DNA of 64,000 bases from Strigamia acuminata (lineage: Eukaryota; Arthropoda; Chilopoda; Geophilomorpha; Linotaeniidae). The number at the start of each line of letters is the position of its first letter. The stretch's first letter is position 1. Position numbers and translations under genes: made by a program. Positions 53,679-64,000 of the stretch are shown here, in pieces. The notes under the pieces are model-generated. The model was given only the letters and a program-made list of their open reading frames with translations, was not told where the DNA came from and searched no databases. Location of the stretch: assembly GCA_949358305.1 (NCBI GenBank), contig OX442314.1, positions 59,963,369 through 60,027,368 on the forward strand. The letters run 5' to 3'.

Positions 53679-54166
53679 CTAGACCTGTGCGCCGAGCCCA
53701 ATTTTTCGGCGGCGGCTCGTTTCGGCTGGTCGCCACGAGATGGCGGCGGCTCGAATCCGGCTCGTTCGCAGGGGCCGGCGGCTGGCGGCTCAGCCGATCC
53801 AATACGGTATCGGCGGCGGCCAGCCGGCTGATCGGCTCAGCCGAAATTTTGGCTTTAAAAACCAAAAAAAATCCAAAAAAAAACAAAATTTAAAAATAAA
53901 TGAAATAAAAAAAAAAGAAAATCCAAAATTGAGTTGTTTGTCAATAAAACAACCCAATTTTAGATTTTCTTTCTTTTTACACTACAGAAAGCACGTAACG
54001 TTCACATAACGTTTGAAGACGTAGCAAAAACGATTTGCAGCCATTGAAGCCGGACCAATCACCGGCGGCGGCGGCTTGAACATTCTCACCGGAAGGCAGC
54101 GGCGGCTGGCGTCAAGCCGACCAGCCGCCGAGCCGAGTCGGCTAAGCCGACTCGGCGTACAGGTCT
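53679..54166. mobile_element. GC-rich hAT-like MITE
   Basis: The termini AGACCTGTGCGCCGAG and CTCGGCGTACAGGTCT are inverted, and AATTTATA lies on both sides (53671-53678 and 54167-54174), an 8-bp target duplication as for hAT. The subterminal zones are dense in GGCGGCGGCT and CAGCCG words; the centre is A/T-rich and itself palindromic. Confidence 0.7.
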
Positions 54167-54174
54167 AATTTATA

Positions 54175-54899
54175 CAAAGATTCGTAACTTTTGGTTTTTA
54201 TTGTTTAATATGTATATTTATTGTTAAGTGTTGTGGAAAGCTGTTTTAGGTGCAAAGACGAGTCTTTCAATTGTTTATCAACTTAATTAGTTGTTTTAAA
54301 AAAATTTCCAAAGATTTCAAGTAAACTTTTAAAATAATATTTAAATTCGATGACTAAAAATACCATAAAATTTCATTTTAATTTCATTTTAATTTTTATT
54401 CAGGAAGTGAAGTTTTGGATATTTTTTGTTTTTGAGGTTTTTGCATTTGTCTTGACAATTTACTCTCTGATTATTTCATTGTAATTATGAAGATACAGTC
54501 AATATTAATGTATCTACGACAGCTTTCCACGGCGCTAATATTAACTTTTATGTTTTGGTGTTTCTACGGATTAGGTGACATTGGATCGATTATTTTCGAC
54601 AATTCTGTGCATTTAATGCATATTTGCTGCTAGAAAGTGCATTTACGTGCACCTCAAAATTATTTTTCACCAAAAAAATATTTACATGACTAAAAATGCA
54701 TTTTTTGTCAACAAAGTGTATTTAAATGTCTTAAACATGCATTTTTACTGGAAAGTGCCTAAACTTTTATTTTAACCAAAGAAAAAACATACATTTTTGT
54801 ACTTTTACAACGAAAAAACATATTTATGTGCATCTTTTGTCGCCTATATTATCTTTCACAATCGAATTACTCAGGTATTAGCATTGTGTGCAAACAATT
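54175..54899. other. AT-rich intergenic sequence, no gene seen
   Basis: It has only short frames. The word AAAGTGCATTT and close variants recur between 54600 and 54780 without a clear period. Confidence 0.4.
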
Positions 54900-55218
54900 T
54901 TATGGTACAAACAGCAGTGAGAATAAAGCAATGATTGACCCTGCAAAATTAGTGGAAAATAAATAAATCGCATATATCAATATTCAAACCACAGAAGCAT
55001 TGCAGTAAAGTGCTATCTCTTATATTCTTACGGTATGTCATGGTATTAAAATGTGAATTAAAATAATGACAAAAACATCGATTCAACTCGTTACTGTCGT
55101 TTGTAAATTCGTCCATGTTTTTAACTAATTTCCTCCAAAAACAACCATTGAGGTCGACATGTTCGCCGGACGGCGCACAAACACATTCCGCGGGCGACAT
55201 TCCAACGTTTTCGGCCAT
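54900..55218 (-). CDS. possible small two-exon gene, divergent from the PAIP1-like gene
   Basis: ATG at 55216-55218 starts MAENVGMSPAECVCAPSGEH and continues to a good donor (GTAAGA after 55032). A candidate second exon (54940-54900, acceptor TAATTTTGCAG) adds RSIIALFSLLFVP and a stop, giving about 76 residues with several Cys. The first exon is more GC-rich than its flanks, and only 305 bp separates it from the PAIP1-like ATG. I do not recognise the protein; the second exon is weak. Confidence 0.3.
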
Positions 55219-55451
55219 TAAACGCTTCGAAAATCCTCACAACGTCGACCAACGATTGTTAAACGATCATACGGAGCGACCAGAACGATTAATCGATTAA
55301 TTATCTAATAAAAAAACTGATTTCTGATTGGTTTTCAGCATTCCGCTGCGCAAAACGAATTAAACTCGTCACAAATCGATCACACCCGGACAAATCACAA
55401 CCGAATACGTCATCAACCAATCAAAAACCACCACGTGTTCAATTCACACAT

Positions 55452-55459
55452 CTATATAA
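55452..55459 (+). promoter_or_regulatory. TATA box of the PAIP1-like gene
   Basis: CTATATAAG lies about 70 bp upstream of the ATG, giving room for a start site near 55480 and a short 5' UTR. Confidence 0.6.
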
Positions 55460-55523
55460 GACTACGCAATTATCAAAAACCACCTACTTTGTCACGAAGA
55501 CCAAATCATCGCAAGAAACCAAA

Positions 55524-56420
55524 ATGGCGGACCCAAGCAAAAGTACATTATCGGTGCTGGCGAAAGAATTCGTGCCCGGCCCTCCGCCGACCGCGGAAGA
55601 ACTTCGCGACCGCAAACTACTCGCGGAAGTCGACAAAATGATGACGATTCTATCGGGGGACCCGGCGATATTCAACCTCTACAAAGGCGTGTGTTTGGAC
55701 CGACTGAAGCAACTCCTGGGCAACGAAAAACTATTCCGCGCCGCCGTCTCCATTATCCTCGACAGATGCATCATGGAGCCGTCCCTCCGGTACAATGGCG
55801 CCCGCTTGTGTCATTTTATCGCACTCGATTTAAACCTCGTTTTCCTCGATCTACTGCGCGCAAAATGCCGCGACGAAATCGAGCGAAGCGGGACGACCCT
55901 GCGCACGAATTTGACTCGATTCCACGGACTCGTTTACTTCTTCGGGGAACTCCTGTGCAGTTTCACGCGTTATCAGGGACTCAAGTCGACGTATTTCGGT
56001 AACTCCGTGTGCCATTTGTTGACGTTGATGATCGGGATTCCGACGGAGGAGAATTTGAAGTGCGTCGGGAACGTGTTGAAACTCGTTGGCGCGGTCATGA
56101 TGGACGAATTCGTGGTCGGCGCGGAGAGAGAGAATTGTTTCGACCGAGTGCTGCGGAATTTGAGGTGCGTTTTGAACGACGAGAATAATTCTATTAGCTT
56201 GTTGCGCAGAGAGGTTTTGGTGGGAGTGTTGGAGCTGCGGAACTCGAATTGGGGCCGGGACGAGCGGGACGATGCGGCGTGTGGGAATTCGGAGGTTTAC
56301 GAGCGGGAAACGCGCGAGGAGTTGCAGTTTTTGAATACTTATGTGCATAATCCGACGATGGACGACGAGGGAATGACGGAGGAGATGGTCGGCGCCTACA
56401 GGACGTTTCTGAGTTGGTGA
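55524..56420 (+). CDS. PAIP1-like protein: PAM2 motif plus MIF4G domain
   Basis: An intronless 298-residue frame with a good start context (CCAAAATGG). Residues 9-18 (LSVLAKEFVP) match the PAM2 motif (L...A..F.P) by which partners bind the MLLE domain of poly(A)-binding protein. Residues about 30-238 are a helical repeat with the MIF4G character (YKGVCLDRLKQLL, YNGARLCHFIAL, FFGELLCSF, LKLVGAVMMDE). The C-terminus is acidic (NPTMDDEGMTEEMVGAYRTF), as in PAIP1. PAIP1 links poly(A)-binding protein with eIF4A/eIF3 to stimulate translation in the cytoplasm. This protein is shorter than human PAIP1. Coding GC is far above the flanks. Lack of introns could mean an old retrocopy or a naturally intronless gene; a MIF4GD/SLIP1-type identity is the main alternative. 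Confidence 0.8.
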   Translation: MADPSKSTLSVLAKEFVPGPPPTAEELRDRKLLAEVDKMMTILSGDPAIFNLYKGVCLDRLKQLLGNEKLFRAAVSIILDRCIMEPSLRYNGARLCHFIALDLNLVFLDLLRAKCRDEIERSGTTLRTNLTRFHGLVYFFGELLCSFTRYQGLKSTYFGNSVCHLLTLMIGIPTEENLKCVGNVLKLVGAVMMDEFVVGAERENCFDRVLRNLRCVLNDENNSISLLRREVLVGVLELRNSNWGRDERDDAACGNSEVYERETREELQFLNTYVHNPTMDDEGMTEEMVGAYRTFLSW

Positions 56421-56424
56421 TGGG

Positions 56425-56430
56425 AATAAA
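56425..56430 (+). terminator. poly(A) signal of the PAIP1-like gene
   Basis: AATAAA begins 5 bp after the stop codon, followed by a G/T-rich stretch. This implies a very short 3' UTR. Confidence 0.55.
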
Positions 56431-56439
56431 CGGGCGGGT

Positions 56440-57220
56440 TTTGGTCTTGGTTTTTTGTTTTTTTTAAATAGTTTAGTGTATGTTTCGATTTCTTTTGTTG
56501 TAATTTTTTTTGTAGTTTTTGGTTTTTTTTTTGTTTGAATTTATTTTTGGAATATTGATTTTTTTGATTTTGTAAATTTTGATTTTTTTGATTTTGTAAA
56601 TTTTGATTTTTTTGATTTTGTAAATTTTTATTTTTATTTATTTGTTCGTTTTGATTTTGTAGATATTTATTTTTATTTTTTCATTTATTTTGATTTTGTA
56701 GATTTTTGATTTTTATTTATTTGTTTATCGCTTTTGTTTGTTTGTTTTATTTTTTTTTGTCGCTGAAAAATCTCTAATGTTTATTGTTTACAAATACTAA
56801 AATTCAGCATATTTGTGAAGGTTTTAAAATAAAAAATGTACCTAATATTTATTAAAAAAATTTATTTATTTATTATGAAATTGATAAAAATTGGAAGAAA
56901 AAAAAAACAATTGTTTTTGAAAACAATTTCAAGTGCTTATTGAATAGTTAAAAATATTAATTCAAAATTATAAAGTCTCTGTTGCACAATTCAACTATAA
57001 ACCAAGGATCACCTGTTCAGAGCGTCGTTGATATCACAACTGGCCGTCCATCTTTATGACGTCGAAAACTGCAATTAGGGTGTCTTTATAGCTCTTTAAT
57101 ACAATAGCCGAATTTTTTCAACTCGGGAAATTGTCCGTCGAGTTTCTTAAGCATTAATTTATAAGTTTTTGTTTTGTTTTACTTCTGATGCATTGTGTAA
57201 TGCGTATATCATCGGTTAGG
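56440..57220. other. T-rich low-complexity sequence downstream of the PAIP1-like gene
   Basis: To about 56760 TTTTGATTTTGTAAATTTTGA-like words repeat (periods near 21 bp). The rest is AT-rich without a supported gene. Confidence 0.6.
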
Positions 57221-57894
57221 TTAATTTTTTGGTCTATTTAAAATCCGCATTTTACGTTTCTTTTTCAGCTCGCTAGATGGCGGGAGTGTGCTCCGTTCCG
57301 AGCCAATGACGGCTCGAGCAAGTGTTATCGGAAGAGACAAGATAAGTAGAATAATAGGGAAGACATTTTCATGATGGATGCCGTTGTTCGTTTTTGTTGC
57401 TGTCGTTCTCCTTCGCTTTCGCAGGTTTGTTTGGTTCATTCATCTGATAATTCCTGTATAAATTCCAGCAATGTGCAGTCGTTCTCACTTAGTATTGTAG
57501 GCCTGCATTTAATGTGAATTTGAATGACAAATGAATATGAAAAGCGAGTTGTTGGCCAAATGCCCACAACATTTTCATTTGTATTATATTCAGTCATTTC
57601 GCTGCAGGTTGAAGTTGAATTTGAATTTTGTTTTGTTTTAATTTTTTGTTTTTCATTTTCGGGGTTAATTAGCAGAGTAGAAGCTGAAATGCATGCAGTT
57701 TTCTCATTTTTCATAACACTGGTTGGTGTATTTTGAAAGGTGGTGGTTTGTTCATCCTGTTCTATTTCGTGTACAAATTCCAGCATGGGAGTTGTTCTCA
57801 CGTGGTAATGTAGTATTGAACTCAATTTTTGAGCATAGCATGACCAAAGAATTATAATTTTGAAGTAGTTGATTGGTAAATTGATGCTATTCGC

Positions 57895-58030
57895 TGTGAA
57901 AAAATTAAAAAAAAATTGAAAAATAATGGAAAGTGATAGAAAAAATTGAAAAGTAAGAAAAATGAATAGAAAAAATTGAAAAATTGTAAAAATGAATAGA
58001 AAAAATTGAAAAATAATAAATAAAAAAAAA
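57895..58030. repeat. AAAAATTGAAAAAT minisatellite
   Basis: GAATAGAAAAAATTGAAAAAT units of about 26-30 bp occur about five times. The same family recurs at 58970-59092. Confidence 0.75.
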
Positions 58031-58108
58031 AGTCAAGAAATGACATATGTTCATGGTCTTGTTTAAGTAAAATTTCCATATTCTCCTCTACTAGAATTAT
58101 TTATTATA

Positions 58109-58666
58109 CAGTCGAAACTCTTTATAACGAATCGCGATATAACGAATTATCGCTATAAAGAATTATTGAAAATGACTTGGTAGGCCAGCCATAGAACACC
58201 ATGTTAAATATATTCGTTATAACGAATTTCGATATAACGAATTATTCGTTATAACGAACAGGTTTTCAGGTACACTGTAATACCAACAAGCCCTCGTTAT
58301 AACAAATTTTCAAAACTGATCACATGACTGCCCATGTTAGGAACACATTTAGAAAAAAAGAAAAAAATTTTTGTTTTAAAATGGCTGCCAAATGAAAAGA
58401 AATTTTGATTTAGGACAAGTTGAACATTTTTAATGCCATTAACAATGGCAAGAAGCTACCAATTGTAGCAGTTGAGTTTAATTTGTCCCGTTTTAACAAT
58501 TTCAACAGTTTTTAAGAATCGGGATAAAATTAACATGATTTTATGAATAAATAATGTTGTTTATGATAAAATTTTATTTTTTCCAGCTAATTCGTTTTAA
58601 CGAATTCTCGTTATAACGAATCGATTTGTCCGGTCCCTTGCGATTCGTTATAAAGAGTTTCGACTG
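58109..58666. mobile_element. pogo/Tigger-like MITE
   Basis: The ends CAGTCGAAACTCTTTATAAC and its complement ending GAGTTTCGACTG are flanked by TA on both sides. CAGT ends and TA targets mark the pogo branch of Tc1/mariner. GTTATAACGAAT-type words repeat inside each end. Around 58415-58540 the plus strand still resembles the CENP-B-like helix-turn-helix of the transposase (INNGKK, VEFNLS), so it is a deleted autonomous copy. Confidence 0.8.
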
Positions 58667-58969
58667 TACCTCTAAATTAAAATAAACTCTAACTTCGATG
58701 GTCATTATTTAAAGAAATCAAAACAATTTCTAATCAATATGGGGAAAAACAAAGGAAATGGCGCCAAATGCGCAATAATTTTTCAAAGTTAATAGTCAGG
58801 ACCGTGACAAACGGGGTCCTCAATCCATGCAGAAAACGTTTATTTTGCTCAGTTCTGGATGGCCTGTTTCGAAAAACTGATTGCCCCCAATTGAAGTTTA
58901 GTGGAGATTTAACTATACAGGCTTGACCTTTCATTGGATTGATTAACTGATGACCTTTAATCTGAAAAA

Positions 58970-59092
58970 ATTTTAAAAAAAATTGAAAAGTAATGATAAA
59001 TGAATAGCAAAAATTGAAAAATAATAAAAATGAATAGAAAAAATTGAAAAATTGTACAAATGAATAGAAAAAATTGAAAAATTATACAAATT
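58970..59092. repeat. AAAAATTGAAAAAT minisatellite, second array
   Basis: The same GAATAGAAAAAATTGAAAAA unit as at 57895-58030 occurs about four times. The two arrays flank the pogo-like element. Confidence 0.75.
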
Positions 59093-59095
59093 GTG

Positions 59096-60360
59096 ACGGT
59101 GACGACCACAACTCCCATTTAACAATGGTACCGGGAATAGATCGCAATAGAATAACAGTGAATATAATACGAGATAAATACAAGACAGTTTATTGTTGGC
59201 AAACAATAATATCAAAGCTAATTTATACATAGGACTAACGCCGACATTTGGCCCGTTAAATAATCATTTAAACTATACAACAAGTTAGCCAAATGGCTTT
59301 ATAATAATATCATTACGTGTCCATGGGATGGGAGCGGTTTTCCCATCGCTCGACCTGGTTATAGATGTCATCTAAGCCGGATGGCTGTGTCCTGGAGTCC
59401 AATACGGCTTCGCTGGTTCCTTGGTTCGCTGTGTAATATCATCGCACGTCGATGAATCGAATGATCTGAGAGATGCGGTTGACTCATGTGCACCGCCACA
59501 ACTTTGGGAGGATATTGGTGTAACTAAATGTATTCATTTAGTTATCAATATTCCGCTCTACGAATTATATTTAATTCGTATCGTTGTGTTTTCCTATTTG
59601 GATGTTCTTGTAACTAAGTTGTCGCCAACTTAATAATTATATTGAATACAATATATAAGTAATTCGAGTTACTTGACTTGATTTTGACTAACTTGTTCTC
59701 AAGTTAGATTTCACTGTTATAAATAAAGATAAAGATTAATCTTCCCGTCGCAACACACAATTGCCATCGATTAGAATATACGCCTTGCCATGCAGAACGG
59801 TATCAAGCGTCCCCGGCGTCGCAGCACGGTCGTCCATCGAGTGGTTGACGGTACCACGTACACAGGGGTCGATAGCTCGCGGCTCCGCACAGCAGTTTAA
59901 TCTCTCGCGGTACTAATAATAGACCGACTGCTTTGGCATCGAATACCATGAGAATCAGCTTGCCAAACACTTGGTGCTACTCGTGGTTACTGTAAAACAG
60001 ACTGCTTTGGCACCATCAGGTGAAAGAACCAATTCTCAACAATACCGATGCTACTCGTGGTAACGGAATACGTTCATACCGAAAAAGACAACTTGGTCCT
60101 GTCCGGAGGATACTGAATTGCACAACGGCGGGTTCTCCTTCGGCGTCGCAACCGTAGACTGTAACATTTATGCAACATAATAATCCCAGCACTTCGACTT
60201 CAATTGCCGGCGGTGGCATGATTCTGTAGAATCATGCAACGGTTCTTTGCGAATAAATCAACAAAGAACCAAAAGGTTTTTTACGTGAACAACGAATCAT
60301 ATTTCATAAGTAACAATACCAAACAGAAATAATCAAACAGAGCTGCGGAATGGCTGGTTG
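59096..60360. other. LTR-like, moderately GC-rich sequence without a gene
   Basis: It starts TGTGACGGTGACGACC and has direct repeats such as GACTGCTTTGGCA (59929 and 60000) and GCTACTCGTGGT (59973 and 60049). The texture resembles the Gypsy-2 LTRs but I could not align them or find a matching end. It is possibly a solo LTR. Confidence 0.3.
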
Positions 60361-60372
60361 TTTGGGTTTATA

Positions 60373-61593
60373 CAGGGTGGAACAAAAGTCTGTTCCCCTC
60401 AAATATTTCCTCAGCAATTGCACCTAGGCCAACTTTAATGAAGCGATCGTATAGGAAGTTTGGTGAGAGCAATCCAATGATGTCATCAAATTTGACCTTG
60501 AAGGCCATTTTCAAGGTTATTCACTTGCTAACTTCTAAACCAATCAGGTTAGAGCAAAAAAGTCAATTACAAAGTTGTAGAGCATCATCAAATTAGTACT
60601 ATCCAAATTATCTTAGTCATCTTAAGTTAAATGTTTTCTTTTTAAAAAGGAGACAAATCAGAAAAAAAATCAGCAAAGTGAAATTTTTTAACCCTCGGAG
60701 GCATAAGGATAAAATGTGCCGTTCTGGTTTAGCCATTACGGATTTATGGACAATTTTTAAGTCGATTGGTTAAAGCGCCATGTAGTTTGTTTTTAGTTCG
60801 GAACTAATTTTATTGAGAACGTAATGCCTAAACAATAAAAATAAATAGATTTGAGCCATCTGGAGGTGGTTTTAATCACTACTGGTAAATGCGAAAAGCT
60901 GTTCACTGAAGCGCTGTTTACAAATACAGCAAAGCCAGCTTAAAAGTTATGCTGGAGTTTTAAGGGGCAGAAAATTTCCAAGTTGAATATTTAATTAAAT
61001 AAATGATGAATTATTACAAATTTCACCCGAGATTTACTTTATTATCCGATCAACAAAGTCACAAATTTTCAACAAAAAAAATTCGTAGGAAAAAAAATTT
61101 TCCTATTCAAGAAAAAGCTTGTTCATAAATCCGTATAGCCAAGGGTTAATCTTGTGATAAAATAATTATTGAGGCATTAAAAAAAGGCAGTGGTTTTTCT
61201 TGTTTACTTGCATAATGATGCACATTTGAATACGTTTATTTAAGTAATTCAGCATTTTTGTGATAGAAATTTAAGTTTTGTCACAATGGCTGGCTTTATT
61301 TCAGCTGATTTGTCTCCTTTTTAAAAGGAAAACATTTAACTTAAGATGACTAAGATAAGTTGAATAGTACTAATTTGATGGTGCTCTACAACTTTGTAAT
61401 TGACTTTTTTGCTCTAACCTGATTGGTTTAGAAGTTAGCAAGTGAATATCCTTGAAAATAGCCGTCAAGGTCAAATTTGATGACATCATTGGATTGCTCT
61501 CACCCAACTTCCTATACGATCGCTTCATCAAAGTTGTCCTAGATGCAATTCCTGAGGAAATATTTGAGGGGAACAGACTTTTGTTCCACCCTG
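60373..61593. mobile_element. foldback element with about 300-bp inverted repeats (mariner-like ends)
   Basis: The ends CAGGGTGGAACAAAAGTCTG and its complement are flanked by TA. Pairing continues for about 300 bp inward from each side (to about 60665 and 61300) with few mismatches. The 640-bp centre has no ORF of note. The TA target and CAGGGTG end suggest Tc1/mariner mobilisation. A related end lies at 43344. Confidence 0.8.
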
Positions 61594-61599
61594 TATAAC

Positions 61600-61960
61600 C
61601 TGACTGGATTAAGGGGCTAGCCTACCTTATTATTTTGACATGTTTTGGTCAATAGATGGCGCTGATTACTAAAACCAAATCACCTACAATATTATCACAC
61701 ACTAGAAAGTAGTGCATAAAAGGGGTTCCAACTTAATCCTTTCTTGGAATTAAAAGGGGTTGTGGGTATTAAAGGGGTCAAGTGTTTTTTATTTAAAAAA
61801 TAAATAAATGCTATTCAGAATAAACTTTTGGCCAGAATTTTGATTTTTCAGTTGTGATAAAAAAAAATAGATTTTAATAAAAAAAATTTAATGTAATAAT
61901 TTTGATTTTTTCAAAGGTTAATTACAATTATTATTGGCAAATAGTCGTGAATTTGCACAA
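61600..61960. other. AT-rich sequence, no gene seen
   Basis: No supported frame; it grades into the minisatellite to the right. Confidence 0.4.
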
Positions 61961-62660
61961 CTTTGCTGTGTATTTGCCGTGATTTTCTGGCAAATTTATC
62001 GTGAATTTGCGGAAAATTTGCTGTGAATTTGCGGAATATTTGCTGTGAATTTAGGGCAAGTTTACTTTGAATTTGCGGCGAATTTGGGACGAATTTGCGG
62101 CAAGTTTGGGACGTATTTGGGGCGAATTTGTGGCAAATTTGCGATGAATTTGGGGCGCATTTGCGGCAAGTTTGGGGCGAATTTGCTGCAAATTTGCGGC
62201 GAATTTGCGGCGAATTTGCGGCGAATTTGCGGCGAATTTGCGGCAAGTTTGGGGCGAATTTGCGGCAAGTTTGGGGCGAATTTGCGGCAAGTTTGGGGCG
62301 AATTTGCGGCAAGTTTGGGACGTATTTGCCGTGAATTTGTGGCAAATTTGCGGCGAATTTGCGACGAATTTGGGGCGAATTTGCGGCAAGTTTGGGGCCA
62401 ATTTGCGGCAAGTTTGGGGCCAATTTGCGGCAAGTTTGGAGCGAATTTGCCGTGAATTTGTGGCAAATTTGCGGCGAATTTGGGGCGAATTTGCGACGAA
62501 TTTGGGGCGAATTTGCGGCAAGTTTGGGGCGAATTTGCGGCAAGTTTGGGGCGAATTTGCGGCAAGTTTGGGACGTATTTGCCGTGAATTTGTGGCAAAT
62601 TTGGGGCGAATTTGCGGCGAATTTGCCGTGAATTTGCCGTGAATTTGCCGTGATTTGATG
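61960..62660. repeat. AATTTGCGGCG minisatellite, 12-bp based
   Basis: About 55 units of 12 bp, alternating GCGGCGAATTTG and GGCAAGTTTGGG types that make higher-order 24-bp and longer blocks (for example GACGTATTTGCCGTGAATTTG at two places). The period is a multiple of three, so long frames are open on both strands; they are not genes. Confidence 0.9.
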
Positions 62661-62784
62661 CAAATTTGGGTCAGATTATGTACAATTTTGAAACGATTTG
62701 TTGCGACTTTTGGGAAACTTCTTGCCCATTCTTATTGGCAAGAAGTTGTGATAATTTATATGATTTCACGTGAGTTTATTCGAT

Positions 62785-62920
62785 ACATTTACAATTTGAA
62801 ATGAATTTATTCAAAATATTTACAATTTGAAATAAATTTATTCAAAATATTTCCAATTTGAAATGAATTTATTCAAAATATTTACAATTTGAAATGAATT
62901 TATTCAAAATATTTATGAAT
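62785..62920. repeat. 31-bp tandem repeat, about 4 units
   Basis: ACAATTTGAAATGAATTTATTC plus AAAATATTT recurs about every 31 bp with single-base variants. Confidence 0.8.
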
Positions 62921-63189
62921 TTCCATTACTTTATTAGATATTTTTACAATTTTTACTTTTTGCGTTTCCTATCTTGCTTTGGCTGTATATTTTCATTACC
63001 CGTTGTTTGGTGATTGTTTTCTTCTGTTTGCTCATCAATTATTTCGTCTTGATTTCTTTTCTTTTGTAATGCAATATTTTTATTTTCTTTCTGTTTGGTT
63101 TGAGCATTTAGAATATAGTCAGGGTCTCGTATCGGCATATTCCTTGTATGCCTGGGGTCCACAATTTCGGGCAACAAACAGTTCACGGC

Positions 63190-63640
63190 TTATTGCCGCA
63201 TATTCACAGCATATTTGTTGCCAAACATCTCATAAATATTGGCCAAAAATCGCTTTGAAACTGGCCAAAAAGCGCCTGAAAACAGACCCGAAACGCATAA
63301 AAAATGGCCAAAAATTGGAAGAAATCTTGCCCAAAATCGTATGACATTTGGTACAAAAACAAATAAAATCTTTGACAAAATTTTTATATCTTTATTTCTG
63401 TCTTGCCTAAAAATCGTATAAAATATTCCCAAAAATCGCACCAGAATTGGTGGTCAAACATCGCATAAATATTGGCCAAAAAGCGCATGAAAACAGCTGT
63501 TGTGACCATCGCTGCCATACAACGCGTGTGTGTTGCAATTTGTGCAATTTGTGTTTTGTTTGGTGATTTTTATTAAAATTTATAAATATAAATATACAAA
63601 TGCATTTGCAATTTTTTTTTACGGAAATTAGTAGAAAACC
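63190..63640. other. non-coding sequence with TTGGCCAAAAA words
   Basis: ATAAATATTGGCCAAAAA recurs near 63233 and 63466, each followed by a CGC and GAAA context. No gene is supported. Confidence 0.45.
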
Positions 63641-63735
63641 GGCCGACAGTAGACAGCTGATGGCCGCGACAGCTGACTGCCGACAGTCGACGTCCAACAG
63701 TCGAAAACGTATGGCCAACATCGAAAACGTACGGC
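63640..63735. repeat. fragment of the 38-kb GC-rich minisatellite family
   Basis: GGCCGACAGT, CAGCTGATGGCCGCGACAG and CCGACAGTCGACG match the inverted arm at 38650-38815 in words and order. Confidence 0.6.
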
Positions 63736-64000
63736 CGCAAATTCGTGTCAAATTTGCCGCCAATCTCAAACAAATTCCCCGCCAATCTCAAACAAATTTC
63801 CCTCAAAAACGTGTCAAATTTGCCGCCAATCTCAAACAAATTCCCCTCAAAAACGTGTCAAATTTGCGCAAAAACGTGTCAAATTTGCCGCCAATCTCAA
63901 ACAAATTCCCCGCCAATCTCAAACAAATTTCCCTCAAAAACGTGTCAAATTTGCCGCCAATCTCCAACAAATTCCCCTCAAAAACGTGTCAAATTTGCCG
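63735..64000. repeat. about 44-bp tandem repeat, cut by window end
   Basis: AAACGTGTCAAATTTGCCGC and CAATCTCAAACAAATTCCCC alternate about six times and run off the window end. Some units lack the second half. Confidence 0.85.

Noticed and set aside
61911-62663. Long overlapping open frames (up to 250 codons) on both strands
   Set aside because: They follow from a 12-bp stop-free tandem repeat; no start context, no non-repetitive part.
63735-64000. A CRISPR-like array
   Set aside because: Units are adjacent and diverged with no unique spacers, and the DNA is eukaryotic. It is a minisatellite.

Overview
The window is eukaryotic, AT-rich, intron-containing animal DNA, most likely from an arthropod. 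The evidence is a multi-exon chemosensory-type ionotropic receptor (IR) gene, copia elements primed by an internal fragment of initiator tRNA-Met, two intact-looking Ty3/gypsy elements, and many short DNA transposons. I cannot name the species; a collembolan or other pancrustacean would fit.

Layout. 1-3592: AT-rich sequence with one pogo/Tigger-type transposase fossil. 3593-11950: an intact-looking Ty3/gypsy element (Gypsy-1, minus strand, identical 519-bp LTRs by eye, TSD ATAT). 11951-16007: non-coding sequence, a piggyBac-like MITE, a decayed ORF, and the 3' end of an old gypsy element. 16008-30321: a 14.3-kb young Ty3/gypsy element (Gypsy-2, minus strand, 1,747-bp LTRs, TSD AGGT) inserted into that old element. 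It carries gag, pol and an extra 3' ORF (ORF3) that I do not recognise. 30322-33264: a terminal-inverted-repeat element and a copia LTR remnant.

33899-42330: an IR gene on the minus strand that I could rebuild exon by exon (10 exons, phases consistent, about 628 codons). Its introns hold minisatellites, a three-copy dispersed repeat and a hAT-like MITE. 43785-47363: a decayed, truncated copia element (plus strand). 47363-52866: a nearly intact copia element (minus strand, one in-frame stop) between two inverted copies of a composite repeat with tRNA-like pol III boxes. 53040-54166: hairpins and a GC-rich hAT-like MITE. 55032-56430: an intronless PAIP1-like gene (PAM2 motif plus MIF4G domain) with TATA box and poly(A) signal, and a possible divergent small minus-strand gene. 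57400-64000: pogo-like and mariner-like TIR elements plus several minisatellites.

How parts work together. In both gypsy elements, pol is in the -1 frame after gag, and the gag stop TAG directly follows an (A/G)AAAAAC heptamer, so pol is probably made as a Gag-Pol fusion. Gypsy-2 also has a stem 7 nt downstream of the heptamer. ORF3 starts at an ATG that touches a splice-acceptor-like sequence, which suggests a spliced subgenomic mRNA, the way env genes of insect errantiviruses are expressed; its product is not an envelope but a basic, Cys-rich, acidic-tailed protein. ORF3 is the best candidate here for an undescribed function. All identifications come from reading the sequence; no database search was possible.
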